From Streptomyces sp. UNOB3_S3 (lineage in GTDB: Bacteria; Actinomycetota; Actinomycetes; Streptomycetales; Streptomycetaceae): a stretch of DNA of 44,491 nt. Positions 1 to 7,873 of this stretch are shown one piece after another. Positions within the stretch are counted from its first letter, which is position 1. Each line of letters opens with the position of its first letter. A program made the position numbers and the translations under genes. Location: assembly GCF_020740895.1 (NCBI RefSeq), contig NZ_JAILXP010000007.1, positions 1-44,491 of the forward strand, given 5' to 3'. Under the pieces are notes generated by a model. The model saw nothing but the letters and a program-made list of their open reading frames with translations, searched no databases and was not told the DNA's origin.

Positions 1-56
1 CCCCGAATCCTCGCCCCCCGCCCTCCCGGTCCGCGAGCATCGGGCTCGTGCCGAAC

Positions 57-872
57 ATGCCGAACCGTCACGCGCTCCGCGGTCATCTCCTCGCCACCCG
101 GCTGGCGGGGACCGTCGCCACGTCCAGGGAGCGGAGCCTGAGTCGCTATCGGTTGTTCGCCGCCCGGGATCCCCGGGTGCTGATCGGGCTGGAGCCTAAA
201 TCTGACTGGCGTTTCCCCGAGTTGTTGCAGTTGATGGTCCAAAGGTGTGGTGTTTCGGCCGATCCCAAGCACACTTCCGGGCAGGATGTGATCGATCCGG
301 ACCGCACGCTGGTGGCACTCGATGCCTTCGCCGATCGGCTCGCGACGGCGGCCGCGCTGGGCGCTCCCGTGCTCCTGGGCACCGGTCACCCCCACCCGCT
401 CCTGGGCTTCTACGCCGCTTTGGCCGCCGCCTTGTCGGCGGCGGGATGCGATGTCCTCACTCCGGCGCAGGGTCGAAGTGTCGACATAACGACCCGGTTC
501 GGCGTACGCACCTACAACCTTCACTACGCCCAAGGAGTCGCGATGGTGCGCGAACCCGGCGCACGGGGTCCCGGAAGTGAGCCCGGCGCGCATACTCATT
601 CACCTCTCCCGGTTCGTACCGTGCTTGACGCCGTGGCGGGGTCGGGCGGGCCGTTGCCGGCCTTGGTCATCGGGGACCACGGATGGGTCTGCGGGGCAGG
701 TCAGCTGGGCATTGAGGTCATCGGGCTGGCGGACTCGGACGACCCCGCGCTGTTCGTCGGAGAGGCCGAGGGGCGAGTGTCCGTCGCCGTTCCGCTTGAT
801 GACACTGTGCGGTCTGATTACTACCGACCGCTTACTCGCTATGTACTCAATCGAGCGTGTCTGTCACAGTAG
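57..872 (+). CDS. Phosphatase-like conserved actinobacterial protein
   Basis: The product is 271 aa from ATG 57; a GTG at 48 would add three residues, and neither start has a clear ribosome-binding site. I recognise it only as the conserved Streptomyces protein commonly annotated 'phosphatase', found upstream of the BldC-like HTH gene. Visible features are glycine-rich stretches such as VLLGTGHPHPL near residue 120 and GDHGWVCGAGQLGIEVIGLA near 210, and a conserved DDTVRSDYYRPL segment near the C-terminus. No signal peptide or membrane segment is visible. Codon use is looser than in its neighbours: the stretch near 197-265 has several A/T third positions. Reality of the gene is likely; the biochemical function is a guess inherited from family naming. 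Confidence 0.75.
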   Translation: MPNRHALRGHLLATRLAGTVATSRERSLSRYRLFAARDPRVLIGLEPKSDWRFPELLQLMVQRCGVSADPKHTSGQDVIDPDRTLVALDAFADRLATAAALGAPVLLGTGHPHPLLGFYAALAAALSAAGCDVLTPAQGRSVDITTRFGVRTYNLHYAQGVAMVREPGARGPGSEPGAHTHSPLPVRTVLDAVAGSGGPLPALVIGDHGWVCGAGQLGIEVIGLADSDDPALFVGEAEGRVSVAVPLDDTVRSDYYRPLTRYVLNRACLSQ

Positions 873-1000
873 GCGGCCGATGGCTGCTCCTCTTCCCCAC
901 TCGCATCACCCGCCCCTAACCTGGGGAGTGAGCGCGCAGCGACGAGGAGTCACCGGAGGGGAAGCCGGTGCGCGTCATGTGCGGAAGGTTCAGGTGTGTC

Positions 1001-1210
1001 ATGGCTGCTGGCGAAAGGCCTCTCAACGAGGTCGTGTTCCTTACCGTGGCGGAGGTCGCCGCGGTGATGCGAGTCTCCAAGATGACCGTGTACCGACTGG
1101 TGCACAGCGGTCATCTGCCGGCGATCCGGGTGGGCAGGTCGTTCCGGGTCCCAGAACAAGCGGTGCACGAGTACCTCCGGGAGTCCTACGTGGGGGTGGA
1201 AACAGCCTGA
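1001..1210 (+). CDS. Small BldC-type helix-turn-helix DNA-binding protein
   Basis: This 69-aa protein is almost entirely one MerR/excisionase-type winged helix-turn-helix. Residues about 11-60 read FLTVAEVAAVMRVSKMTVYR (recognition helix), then a GHLPAIRVGRSFRVPEQAV wing typical of the SinR/excisionase 'DNA binding domain, excisionase family' group. The architecture resembles BldC, the Streptomyces developmental regulator. I infer a paralogue, not BldC itself, because the neighbours (bTHX, epimerase, bldN) match the bldN locus instead. The ATG at 1001 is preferred because an AAGGTTCAGG purine-rich stretch lies just upstream; a GTG at 968 in the same frame would add 11 residues unlike the family. 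It probably regulates transcription in the cytoplasm; targets are unknown. Confidence 0.85.
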   Translation: MAAGERPLNEVVFLTVAEVAAVMRVSKMTVYRLVHSGHLPAIRVGRSFRVPEQAVHEYLRESYVGVETA

Positions 1211-1223
1211 CGGGGGCCCTGGA

Positions 1224-1253
1224 TTACGCTGATCGCCCGGTGCCGGGTAGGCT
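1224..1253 (+). promoter_or_regulatory. Possible promoter of the bTHX gene
   Basis: TAGGCT at 1248-1253 fits the TAnnnT -10 pattern of housekeeping promoters in Streptomyces. TTACGC at 1224-1229, with an 18-nt spacer, is a poor but possible -35. It sits 67 bases before the GTG of the small ribosomal protein gene. Confidence 0.3.
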
Positions 1254-1320
1254 GGCCCGATGTAGGTCGTGTGGGCTCGGACGCCCCGCACCGAGTGAAT
1301 CGATGTAAGCGAGGGTAGTC

Positions 1321-1419
1321 GTGGGCTCTGTTATCAAGAAGCGGCGCAAGCGGATGGCCAAGAAGAAGCACCGCAAGCTGCTCAAGCGCACGCGTGTTCA
1401 GCGTCGCAACAAGAAGTAA
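1321..1419 (+). CDS. Small basic ribosomal protein bTHX (AURKAIP1/COX24 domain)
   Basis: This 32-residue, extremely basic protein starts at GTG 1321 and contains [20 protein letters not shown], the hallmark of the bTHX / AURKAIP1-COX24 family. In actinobacteria the family is annotated as a 30S ribosomal protein and is related to a small 30S-associated peptide. It is easily missed by length filters. A GAGGG motif lies about 8 nt upstream of the start. It stands alone between the HTH gene and the epimerase and is followed by a strong terminator, so it is probably a separate, highly expressed transcript. Confidence 0.9.
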   Translation: MGSVIKKRRKRMAKKKHRKLLKRTRVQRRNKK

Positions 1420-1439
1420 GCAGCGCCGCTGTGCTCGAC

Positions 1440-1477
1440 CCGCAGCCCTTCCACCGGTCACGGTGGGAGGGCTGCGG
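1440..1477 (+). terminator. Rho-independent-type hairpin after the bTHX gene
   Basis: A 16-bp stem, CCGCAGCCCTTCCACC pairing with GGTGGGAGGGCTGCGG with one G-T wobble, closes a 6-nt loop. It starts 21 bases after the stop codon. There is no long U-tract, as is usual in Streptomyces. Confidence 0.8.
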
Positions 1478-1633
1478 TGCGTTGCGGTGAGTAAAGCCTT
1501 CGCTACGGCTTGAAATGACGCCCGGCCCGACCGGCGGTCATCACAGTGCAACAACGACCCGCTACGGTGGCCGCGACAGGGCACCGCTCGTCTCCCCTGA
1601 CATGGGACAGACGTGGGAAGGAAGGCGCTGATC

Positions 1634-2680
1634 TTGGGCAAGGTCGTGCTCGTCACCGGAGTCGCACGGCAGCTGGGCGGCAGGTTCGTCCGCCGGATCC
1701 AGCGCGAGCCCGACGTCGACCGCGTCATCGGGGTGGACGCGGTGCCACCCGAGCACCATCTCGGCGGGGCCGATTTCCTACGGGCGGACATCCGCCACCC
1801 GACGATCGGCCGGGTCCTGGCGGAGCACTCCGTCGACACCGTGGTCCATATGGACGTCAACGGCACCCCGCTGGGCAAGCGCGGCAGCCGGGCCTCGGTC
1901 AAGGAGACCAATGTCATCGGCACCATGCAGCTGCTCGGTGCCTGCCAGAAGACCCCGTCCGTCAAACGGCTGGTGATCAAGTCCAGCACGAACGTGTACG
2001 GTTCCGCGCCCCGGGATCCCGCGGTCTTCACCGAGTCCACGCCGCCCAAGTCGCTGCCCAGCGGTGGCTTCGCCAAGGACGTCGTCGAGGTCGAGGGCTA
2101 TGTCCGGGGCTTCGCCCGCCGCCGGCCGGACGTGGCGGTGTGCGTGCTGCGCTTCGCGAACGTCCTGGGGCCCTGCGCGGACTCGCCGCTGGCGGAGTAC
2201 TTCTCGCTGCCCGTGCTGCCCACCGTGCTGGGCTTCGACCCCCGGCTCCAGTTCGTCCACGAGGACGACGCCATCGAGGTGCTCCGGATCGCCGCCGGGG
2301 AGCCCGCCAGGTCCACGCTCAACAGCGGCACGTTCAATATCGCCGGGGACGGCGTTCTGCTGCTCTCACAGGCCGCCAGGCGCCTCGGGCGCCCCACGCT
2401 CCCCTTCTTCCTGCCGACCGTCACCTGGGTCGGCTCCGCGCTGCGGTCGGTCGGCGCCCTGGACTTCTCGCCCGAGCAGGTCCGGCTCCTCACCCACGGC
2501 CGTGTCGTCGAGACCGCGCAGATGCGCGAGACCCTGGGCTTCCGCCCCCGGTACTCCACTCCGGAGGCCTTCGCGGACTTCGCCCGCAGCCGCGGCCCGG
2601 GGCTGCTGCCGCCCGAGACCCTCGCCCGTACCGTCGACCGGATCGCCGCGCTGATGCCTGCCGGCAGCGGCCAGAACTGA
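1634..2680 (+). CDS. NAD-dependent epimerase/dehydratase (extended SDR)
   Basis: This 348-aa extended short-chain dehydrogenase/reductase has an N-terminal Rossmann nucleotide site, VVLVTGVARQLGGRF (a TGxxxxxG variant). At about residues 118-122 it carries the serine and the YGS segment (SSTNVYGS) of sugar-nucleotide epimerase-like proteins. The TTG at 1634 is preferred over the GTG at 1613 because GGAAGGAAGG (1616-1625) sits 8 nt before it. Substrate is unknown; the conserved position next to an acyltransferase upstream of bldN suggests a role in lipid or envelope modification, but that is inference. The next gene starts 15 nt downstream, so the two are probably co-transcribed. Confidence 0.88.
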   Translation: MGKVVLVTGVARQLGGRFVRRIQREPDVDRVIGVDAVPPEHHLGGADFLRADIRHPTIGRVLAEHSVDTVVHMDVNGTPLGKRGSRASVKETNVIGTMQLLGACQKTPSVKRLVIKSSTNVYGSAPRDPAVFTESTPPKSLPSGGFAKDVVEVEGYVRGFARRRPDVAVCVLRFANVLGPCADSPLAEYFSLPVLPTVLGFDPRLQFVHEDDAIEVLRIAAGEPARSTLNSGTFNIAGDGVLLLSQAARRLGRPTLPFFLPTVTWVGSALRSVGALDFSPEQVRLLTHGRVVETAQMRETLGFRPRYSTPEAFADFARSRGPGLLPPETLARTVDRIAALMPAGSGQN

Positions 2681-2694
2681 GGAGCGCACTCACC

Positions 2695-3753
2695 ATGGCC
2701 GATGCGAAGGTCATCCCGTTCGGCGAGGAGCCCCGGGCCAAGCGGCGGCCGGGCCGTACGGCCCGCGGCCGGACGAGCCGGGTGCCGGCGGCGCTCGCGC
2801 CCGTACCCGCCCAGCGGGAGGAGGAGCGGGCCCGCACCGGCCAGGAGGGCCGTCCGGAGCAGGCCGGGGACGGTGCCGCCGCCGGGGCTACGGGCGGCGC
2901 GGCCGCCGGGGACGGCGGCTGGGAGCGGAAGCTGGCCCACGGCCTGAGCTTCCTGCGCCGCCGGATCACCGGCGAGTACGAGGTCGACGACTTCGGCTAC
3001 GACCAGGAGCTCACCGATCAGGTGATCCTCTCGATGCTGCGGCCCTTCAAGGAGAAGTACTTCCGGGTCGAGGTGAAGGGCATCGAGAACATCCCGGAGA
3101 AGGGCGCGGCGCTGATCGTCGCCAACCACTCCGGCACCCTCCCCATCGACGGCCTGATGCTCCAGGTCGCCGTGCACGACCACCACCCGGCCGGGCGGAA
3201 CGTGCGGATGCTCGCCGCCGACCTCGTCTTCATGCTGCCGCTGATCAACGAGCTCTCCCGGAAGCTCGGCCACACCCTCGCCTGCGCCGAGGACGCCCAG
3301 ACGCTGCTGGGGCGCGGCGAGGTGGTGGGGGTGATGCCGGAGGGCTTCAAGGGGATCGGGAAGCCGTTCTCCGAGCGGTACAAGCTCCAGCGCTTCGGGC
3401 GGGGCGGCTTCGTCCAGACGGCACTGCGTGCCGGGGCGCCCATCGTGCCCTGCTCGATCGTCGGGGCCGAGGAGATCTACCCGATGCTCGGCAATTCGAA
3501 GACGGTCGCGCGGCTGCTGGGCATCCCGTACTTCCCGCTCACACCGTCCTGGCCCTGGCTGGGGCCGCTGGGGCTGGTGCCGCTGCCGACGAAGTGGACG
3601 ATCCAGTTCGGGGAGCCCATCCCCACGGACGGCTATCCGCCGGAGGCCGCGGACGATCCGATGCTGATGTTCAACCTCACGGACCAGGTCCGGGAAACGA
3701 TTCAGCACACCCTCTACAAGCTGCTCGTGCAAAGGCGGTCGGTGTTCTTCTGA
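2695..3753 (+). CDS. Lysophospholipid acyltransferase (PlsC/LPLAT family)
   Basis: This 352-aa protein has a 70-residue Ala/Gly/Arg-rich N-terminal extension followed by an acyltransferase domain. Motif I is NHSGTLPIDG, with H and D six residues apart as in MGAT-like LPLATs rather than the classical HX4D. Motif III is the PEGFKGIGKPF segment, and the APIVPCSIVGAEE block is motif IV-like. It would transfer an acyl chain from a thioester donor to a lysophospholipid or related alcohol at the cytoplasmic membrane face. GGAG at 2681-2684 supports ATG 2695. The last seven codons are also the left arm of a 19-bp terminator stem. It probably forms an operon with the upstream epimerase; exact substrate unknown. 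Confidence 0.88.
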   Translation: MADAKVIPFGEEPRAKRRPGRTARGRTSRVPAALAPVPAQREEERARTGQEGRPEQAGDGAAAGATGGAAAGDGGWERKLAHGLSFLRRRITGEYEVDDFGYDQELTDQVILSMLRPFKEKYFRVEVKGIENIPEKGAALIVANHSGTLPIDGLMLQVAVHDHHPAGRNVRMLAADLVFMLPLINELSRKLGHTLACAEDAQTLLGRGEVVGVMPEGFKGIGKPFSERYKLQRFGRGGFVQTALRAGAPIVPCSIVGAEEIYPMLGNSKTVARLLGIPYFPLTPSWPWLGPLGLVPLPTKWTIQFGEPIPTDGYPPEAADDPMLMFNLTDQVRETIQHTLYKLLVQRRSVFF

Positions 3754-3795
3754 CCTCTGTTGATCTCTGACGAGGGCAGAAGAACACCGACCGCC
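3734..3795. terminator. Perfect 19-bp bidirectional terminator
   Basis: GGCGGTCGGTGTTCTTCTG (3734-3752) is perfectly inverted at 3777-3795, with a 24-nt loop. It lies between the convergent acyltransferase and rsbN genes, and its left arm overlaps the acyltransferase 3' end up to the second base of the stop codon. It would serve both transcripts. Confidence 0.85.
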
Positions 3796-3803
3796 GGAAG
3801 GCG

Positions 3804-4994
3804 CTACTTGTCGTCCTCCCCGTGGATGCCGAGCCCCGGAAGGATGTTCGGCAGCAGCGGGGGGATGGTGATGTCGGGCTGCTTGGACGGCTTGCCGTCC
3901 TTGCCGTGGGCCGACCGGTCCGGGCTGGAGCCGTCCGTGCCGGAGGGCGGCTGGAGCAGGCCCGTGCCGCCCAGCAGGCCCTCGTGCTCGTCCCGGCTGC
4001 TGGGGGAGGACTGGGCGGGCTTGCCGCTGGGGTGCTTGCCGTCGGCCGTGGCCGGGGCCTTGGGGCTCGCCGCGGGGCTGTCCTGGCCACCGCTGCCGGA
4101 GGAGCCATGGCGGGCGGCCCCGGACGGGCCCGCGGCGTCGCCGTGCTTGGCCTGCTTCTCATGGAGCAGCCCGCGCAGCGGCTCGACCTCATCGTCTATG
4201 GCGTCGAGCACCGAGGAGACGCCGTTCCCGACGTCGGCGAGCTGGACGGGGAGCCGCTCGCGCAGCCGGCTCCAGCCCTCGCGGTGCGAGGCGGTGAACG
4301 AGGAGAGCCGCTGGATCGCGCCCAGCGAGCCGTCGCGCTGATAGACGCCGTGCAGCAGCCGGTGGCCCTCGGCGGCGTCGTGCTGCATCCCGGAGAGGGT
4401 GCGGCGGATCTCCGACAGCGACTCGTGGTCGAGCTGCCCGGAGCGGCCGCGCTCCATCAGCCGGTTGGCCTCCTGGAGCCGCGTCGACGCCTGGTCGAGG
4501 AAGAGCCCGCCCCGGTCGGAGTCGCCGTCGGCCATGCCGAGCTTGAGGTCCTCCATACCGCGCTTGAGCCCGTACAGGGTGTCGCCGGGCAGGGCGCCGG
4601 AGCTCGCCGCGGCCACACCGCCGAAGGCCCCCGCCGCCACGCCGACCGTGAGGCCGCCCGCGGCGAGCCCTTTGGACCAGCGGGAGCGCGGCCTGAGCCG
4701 GCTCAGCGCCCGGTGGGCACCCCGCCCGGAGCGCTGCGCCGGAACGGCGCCGCCCCCGGCGAACTGGGCCTCCATGGCGGCGATCAGCTGCGCTCGCTGG
4801 ACGGTCTTGACCTCGGCGTCCAGCTCGGGGGCCGGCAGCGCGCCGAGGCCGCCCGTCAGTGCCAACAGCCTTGACTGCTCGGTGTCTTCCAGCGATGGGC
4901 CGGACTGTGCGGCCGCAGCACCCTGGACTTCCTGGTCCTCCAGGGCCTGGGCGAAGGCGTTCGCCCGCCGGTGCGCCGATACATTCGCGATCAC
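3804..4994 (-). CDS. rsbN: Anti-sigma factor RsbN for sigma-BldN (DUF5667)
   Basis: The product is 396 aa. An N-terminal cytoplasmic anti-sigma region (about 1-80, with the conserved RRANAFAQALE segment) is followed by an Arg-rich stretch and one membrane segment at about 109-131. Next comes an extracytoplasmic DUF5667 domain (SSGALPGDTLYGLKRGMEDL) and a Ser/Pro/Gly-rich tail. This is the architecture described for RsbN, encoded just downstream of bldN, which holds sigma-BldN inactive at the membrane. The GTG at 4994 is chosen because the AGGAGG just upstream would abut the alternative GTG at 5003 but is correctly spaced from 4994. The gene sits 252 bases downstream of bldN with its own sigma-BldN-like promoter. 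Confidence 0.93.
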   Translation of the reverse strand: MIANVSAHRRANAFAQALEDQEVQGAAAAQSGPSLEDTEQSRLLALTGGLGALPAPELDAEVKTVQRAQLIAAMEAQFAGGGAVPAQRSGRGAHRALSRLRPRSRWSKGLAAGGLTVGVAAGAFGGVAAASSGALPGDTLYGLKRGMEDLKLGMADGDSDRGGLFLDQASTRLQEANRLMERGRSGQLDHESLSEIRRTLSGMQHDAAEGHRLLHGVYQRDGSLGAIQRLSSFTASHREGWSRLRERLPVQLADVGNGVSSVLDAIDDEVEPLRGLLHEKQAKHGDAAGPSGAARHGSSGSGGQDSPAASPKAPATADGKHPSGKPAQSSPSSRDEHEGLLGGTGLLQPPSGTDGSSPDRSAHGKDGKPSKQPDITIPPLLPNILPGLGIHGEDDK

Positions 4995-5124
4995 AGGCGG
5001 CACCTCCTCTCGTCATGACGGTCGACTTCCCGGGGCACCTGAAGGGTTGCACGCCGTGCACGCATCCACTCGATGGAGTGAGTGAATACGGTCACGAAGC
5101 GCCTTGGGGAAGTCTGCATCCCGG

Positions 5125-5153
5125 ACAACGAGTGGCGCGGCAGTCGGGTTACG
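5125..5153 (-). promoter_or_regulatory. Predicted sigma-BldN promoter driving rsbN
   Basis: Reading the minus strand, CGTAAC (5153-5148) is followed after 17 nt by CGTTGT (5130-5125). The known sigma-BldN consensus is, as I recall it, CGTAAC with a 16-17 nt spacer and CGTTGA, so 11 of 12 positions match. It lies in the bldN-rsbN intergenic region and predicts a leader of roughly 120 nt before the rsbN GTG. Confidence 0.75.
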
Positions 5154-5246
5154 CGGCCGGAGCGAGGTGGCCGCCGGTGAGTGAATCCAGACATCGGGTC
5201 GGTGAAGGGTCCGGTCGATCGGGGCGGTCGAGGGGTCCGGTGCGGG

Positions 5247-6047
5247 TCAGCGGGCGTCGTCCGGGAGGAGCCGGGCCAGGGTGCGCACGGCCCGGTACTG
5301 GAGGGTCTTGATCGCTCCCTCGTTCTTCCCCATCACCCGGGCGGTCTCGGCGACCGAGAGGCCCTGGAGGAAGCGGAGGGTGACGCACTCCTGCTGCTGT
5401 GGATTGAGCTTGCGCACCGCCTCCAACAGGGCGGCGTTGGAAAGGGATTCGAGGACGGAGTCCTCCGGGCTGCGCTCGACCTCATTGGCGTCGAGCATCT
5501 CGCCGGTGGTCACCTCCAGCCGGAAGCGCGACGACTTGAAGTGGTCCGCGACCAGATTGCGGGCGATGGTCACCAGCCAGGCGCCGAAGTCGCGGCCCTG
5601 CCAGGTGAAGGTGCCGATGCGGCGCAGGGCGCGCAGGAAGGTCTCGCTGGTCAGGTCCTCGGCCGTGGCCCGGCCGCCGACGCGGTAGTAGATGTAGCGG
5701 TAGACGGTGTCGGCGTACTGGTCGTAGAGCCGGCCGAAGGCCTCGGCCTCGCCGGCCTGGGCGCGCTCGACCAGGTCGAGCATGCGGGCGCTGTCGCTGT
5801 CGGCGCTGGGACGGCGGGGCGCGGTGGACGTGGCGGTGGCGGCTCCTCGGCGGGTTCGTCTGCCGACGGCGGCACCGCTCTCGGCGAGGGCGTAGCAGGG
5901 GCCGGCATGGCCGCCCACCGCTGCGGTGCCGAGCGTGGCGAAGGCGGGGACGGCGTACGCGGTGGGGACGAAGACGCGCAGACGGTCGAGGACCGCTGCG
6001 CGCAGCGTAGCCAGGCCCGAGGCGTCAACCCCGACGTGTGGGTACAC
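5247..6047 (-). CDS. bldN: Developmental ECF sigma factor BldN
   Basis: The product is 266 aa. Residues 1-86 form the Ala-rich N-terminal extension known in BldN (pro-sigma form, removed during development), beginning MYPHVGVDASGLATLRA. Sigma region 2 spans about 93-165 (AFGRLYDQYADTVYRYIYYR, then the -10-recognising DLTSETFLRALRRI). Sigma region 4 spans about 202-258 (LNPQQQECVTLRFLQGLSVA, then KNEGAIKTLQYRAVRTL). BldN controls genes for aerial mycelium formation, including chaplins, rodlins and bldM. The GTG at 6047 has GGGAG 5-6 nt upstream. It is followed by rsbN. No TTA codon occurs in the gene. Confidence 0.96.
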   Translation of the reverse strand: MYPHVGVDASGLATLRAAVLDRLRVFVPTAYAVPAFATLGTAAVGGHAGPCYALAESGAAVGRRTRRGAATATSTAPRRPSADSDSARMLDLVERAQAGEAEAFGRLYDQYADTVYRYIYYRVGGRATAEDLTSETFLRALRRIGTFTWQGRDFGAWLVTIARNLVADHFKSSRFRLEVTTGEMLDANEVERSPEDSVLESLSNAALLEAVRKLNPQQQECVTLRFLQGLSVAETARVMGKNEGAIKTLQYRAVRTLARLLPDDAR

Positions 6048-6163
6048 GGGACTCCCAGAGGCAGAGCTTCCATCACGTGCAGTGCGGGGCCGTTCACTCG
6101 TCGTAGGGACAAGCGGGCACCGGCTTGCGTCTGAGGAGAATAACCCTTCGTACAGGCAGCGCT

Positions 6164-6172
6164 ACACCGAGT
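6164..6172. promoter_or_regulatory. Possible BldD-binding core upstream of bldN
   Basis: ACACCGAGT matches the core ACnC(A/T)GnGT of the BldD consensus as I recall it (tnACnC(A/T)GnGTnA) at all but the central A/T. It lies 117 bases upstream of the bldN start. bldN is an established BldD target in Streptomyces, but the match is short and the outer bases do not fit well. Confidence 0.35.
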
Positions 6173-6451
6173 TGCCTAAATCATCGTTTCCGTTCGATCT
6201 TCTTACGGTTCATGGCCGATCAAATATCGAACTGCCAGCGGTAGTTGACCGGATTTGGCGAGGGTGTGGCCGATTGGGCAGCGTGTTGTGGCAATCCGGA
6301 CACGCAAGGACTGCCGGGGGCCATGTGGGGGTATGACAAAAGGATTGCCTGTGCGATCAAGGCGGTTACGGGCAGTGGCGAGGAGGCGCGCCGAAGCGTC
6401 GCCCGTACCGGTGACGGTGGCCCACTCCGTGGTGGGCGGACGCATGGGGAC

Positions 6452-6476
6452 GCCGGGCCCGGAATCCGGGCCCGGC
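6452..6476 (-). terminator. Hairpin terminator after the HAD phosphatase gene
   Basis: GCCGGGCCCGGA (6452-6463) is perfectly inverted as TCCGGGCCCGGC (6465-6476) around one central base. It lies 33 bases past the phosphatase stop on the minus strand and would separate that gene from bldN. Confidence 0.7.
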
Positions 6477-6508
6477 TCCACGGCGATGATCCGGGGGGCA
6501 GGGGTGGT

Positions 6509-7456
6509 TCAGCGGCGGCTGCGGCGGTGCAGCGCGATGCCGGCGGCCGCGCCGCCCGCGAGCGCGCCGAGGCCCGCCGCGGCGGGGATGCCGATCTTGG
6601 CGGCCTTGCGGCCCGTCCGGTAGTCGCGCAGCCGCCAGCCGTGCTCGCGCGCGTGCTTGCGCAGCCGGCCGTCGGGGTTGATCGCGTACGGGTGGCCGAC
6701 GAGCGAGAGCATCGGGATGTCGTTGGCCGAGTCGCTGTAGGCGGCGCAGTGGGCCAGGTCCAGGCCCTCGGCGGCGGCCAGGGCGCGGACGGCCTCGGCC
6801 TTGGCCGGGCCGTGCAGCAGCTCGCCGACCAGCTTGCCCGTGTAGACGCCGCCGACCGACTCGGCGACCGTGCCCAGCGCGCCGGTCAGGCCCAGCCGGC
6901 GCGCGACGATCGTCGCGGTCTCGACGGGGGCGGCGGTGACCAGCCACACCTTCTGGCCGGCGTCCAGGTGCGCCTGGGCGAGGGCGCGGGTGCCGGGCCA
7001 GATGCGCTCGGCCATGTACTCGTCGTAGATCTCCTCGCCGATGGTCATCAGCTCGGAGACGCGGTGGCCCTTCACGATCGACAGGACGCTGTCGCGGGCC
7101 TCCTGGACGTGCTCGGGGTCCTCGATGCCCGCGAGCCGGAACCAGGTCTGCTGCCAGGCGAAGCGCGCGAGCTCGCGCTTGCCGAAGAAGTGCCGCTTGT
7201 AGAGGCCCCGGCCGAAGTGGAACATGGCGGCGCCCTGCATGACCGTATTGTCCAGGTCGAAGAACGCGGCGGCCTTCTCGTCGCCCACGACGGGGAACTC
7301 GGGCTCGGGCTCCGGGGGCGCGCCGGGGCCCCCGGCCAGGGCCTCTTCGTTCTCCTGGGCGGACTTGCGGGCTGCCTCCGCCGCCGCCTCGCCTGCCAGC
7401 ACGCTGCGTGCGGTGGCGGAACGCCTGCGGTAAGTGAGCCATCCGAGTGCGGCCAT
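6509..7456 (-). CDS. HAD-IB family phosphatase, membrane-anchored
   Basis: The product is 315 aa. HAD motif I FFDLDNTV lies at about residues 65-72, motif II is LVTAAP (about 170), and motif IV is [12 protein letters not shown] (about 240). This is the SerB-like subfamily IB (HAD-SF-IB-hyp1) of phosphomonoesterases. The N-terminus is Ala/Glu-rich and poorly conserved. The C-terminus has a glycine-alanine hydrophobic stretch ([21 protein letters not shown]) followed by RRSRR, which looks like a tail anchor. Substrate is unknown; phosphoserine or a lysophospholipid-type phosphate are possible by family. No clear ribosome-binding site precedes ATG 7456. It is transcribed toward bldN but separated by a terminator. 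Confidence 0.88.
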   Translation of the reverse strand: MAALGWLTYRRRSATARSVLAGEAAAEAARKSAQENEEALAGGPGAPPEPEPEFPVVGDEKAAAFFDLDNTVMQGAAMFHFGRGLYKRHFFGKRELARFAWQQTWFRLAGIEDPEHVQEARDSVLSIVKGHRVSELMTIGEEIYDEYMAERIWPGTRALAQAHLDAGQKVWLVTAAPVETATIVARRLGLTGALGTVAESVGGVYTGKLVGELLHGPAKAEAVRALAAAEGLDLAHCAAYSDSANDIPMLSLVGHPYAINPDGRLRKHAREHGWRLRDYRTGRKAAKIGIPAAAGLGALAGGAAAGIALHRRSRR

Positions 7457-7594
7457 GCCGCGAGCATAGCCAGTTTGTTCGGGGTAACCGGAGTCCCCTC
7501 CGCCGTGATGGCGTGAACTCTGCGCGTCGGGGCGGTTACCCGGCGGGTGGCCGCGCTGGTCGCGGAGGTGCGCGGGCGGTGCGGGGAAGGCGGG

Positions 7595-7873
7595 TCAGGC
7601 GCCGAGGGCCTTGCGCAGCCGGTCCGGGTTCACCCGCCAGAAGTCGTGCTGGGCGCCGTCGACGAGGATCACCGGGATCTGCTCCCAGTACTTGCGGTAC
7701 AGCTCCTCGTCCTCGGTGATGTCCTTCTTCTCCCAGCGCGCGCCCAGCTCGCCGCAGATCTCGGCGATCACGGCCTCGGCGTCGTCGCACAGGTGACAGC
7801 CGGGCTTGCCGATCAGCGTGACGACGCTGTCGGCCGGGTTCTTGCGGGCGCCGCGGCGCAGGAGCGGACTCAT
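7595..7873 (-). CDS. Glutaredoxin-family thiol redox protein
   Basis: The product is 92 aa. A thioredoxin fold opens with VVTLIGKPGCHLCDDAEAVI: the redox motif is CHLC near residues 27-30, followed by the cis-proline IPVILVDG at about 67. This is the glutaredoxin-like DUF836 type seen beside Rex and HAD phosphatase genes in Streptomyces. It would reduce disulfides in the cytoplasm. The ATG at 7873 is used; an ATG at 7882 would add three residues, and further upstream sequence does not resemble the family. It is divergent from rex across a 370-base regulatory region. Confidence 0.87.
   Translation of the reverse strand: MSPLLRRGARKNPADSVVTLIGKPGCHLCDDAEAVIAEICGELGARWEKKDITEDEELYRKYWEQIPVILVDGAQHDFWRVNPDRLRKALGA

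Larger units (their letters stand above)
6048..6508 (-). other. Long non-coding upstream region of bldN
   Basis: This 461-base stretch lies between the stop of the HAD phosphatase gene and the bldN start on the minus strand. I see no plausible gene on either strand. It holds the phosphatase terminator (6452-6476), an AT-richer segment (about 6175-6240) likely to contain the bldN promoter, and a possible BldD half-palindrome at 6164-6172. The length suits a multiply regulated developmental promoter. Confidence 0.6.

Noticed and set aside
2098-3732. Long open frame on the minus strand opposite the epimerase and acyltransferase genes
   Set aside because: In very GC-rich coding DNA the antisense frame is usually free of stops. 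The translation is Arg/Pro/Gly-rich without family motifs, and the plus-strand genes have clear domains.
5001-5003. GTG at 5003 as rsbN start
   Set aside because: The Shine-Dalgarno AGGAGG directly abuts this codon; the GTG at 4994 is spaced properly.
6210-6290. TGGCC-containing segments considered as AdpA sites upstream of bldN
   Set aside because: They fail the TGGCSNGWWY consensus at the conserved G.
6364-6370. Second CGTAAC-like -35 (GTTACG on the plus strand) upstream of bldN, suggesting bldN autoregulation
   Set aside because: No CGTTGA-like -10 at 16-17 nt spacing.
6203-6481. Possible 92-aa minus-strand gene between the HAD phosphatase and bldN
   Set aside because: No ribosome-binding site, it spans the terminator hairpin, and the composition is not protein-like; the region is better explained as bldN regulatory DNA.
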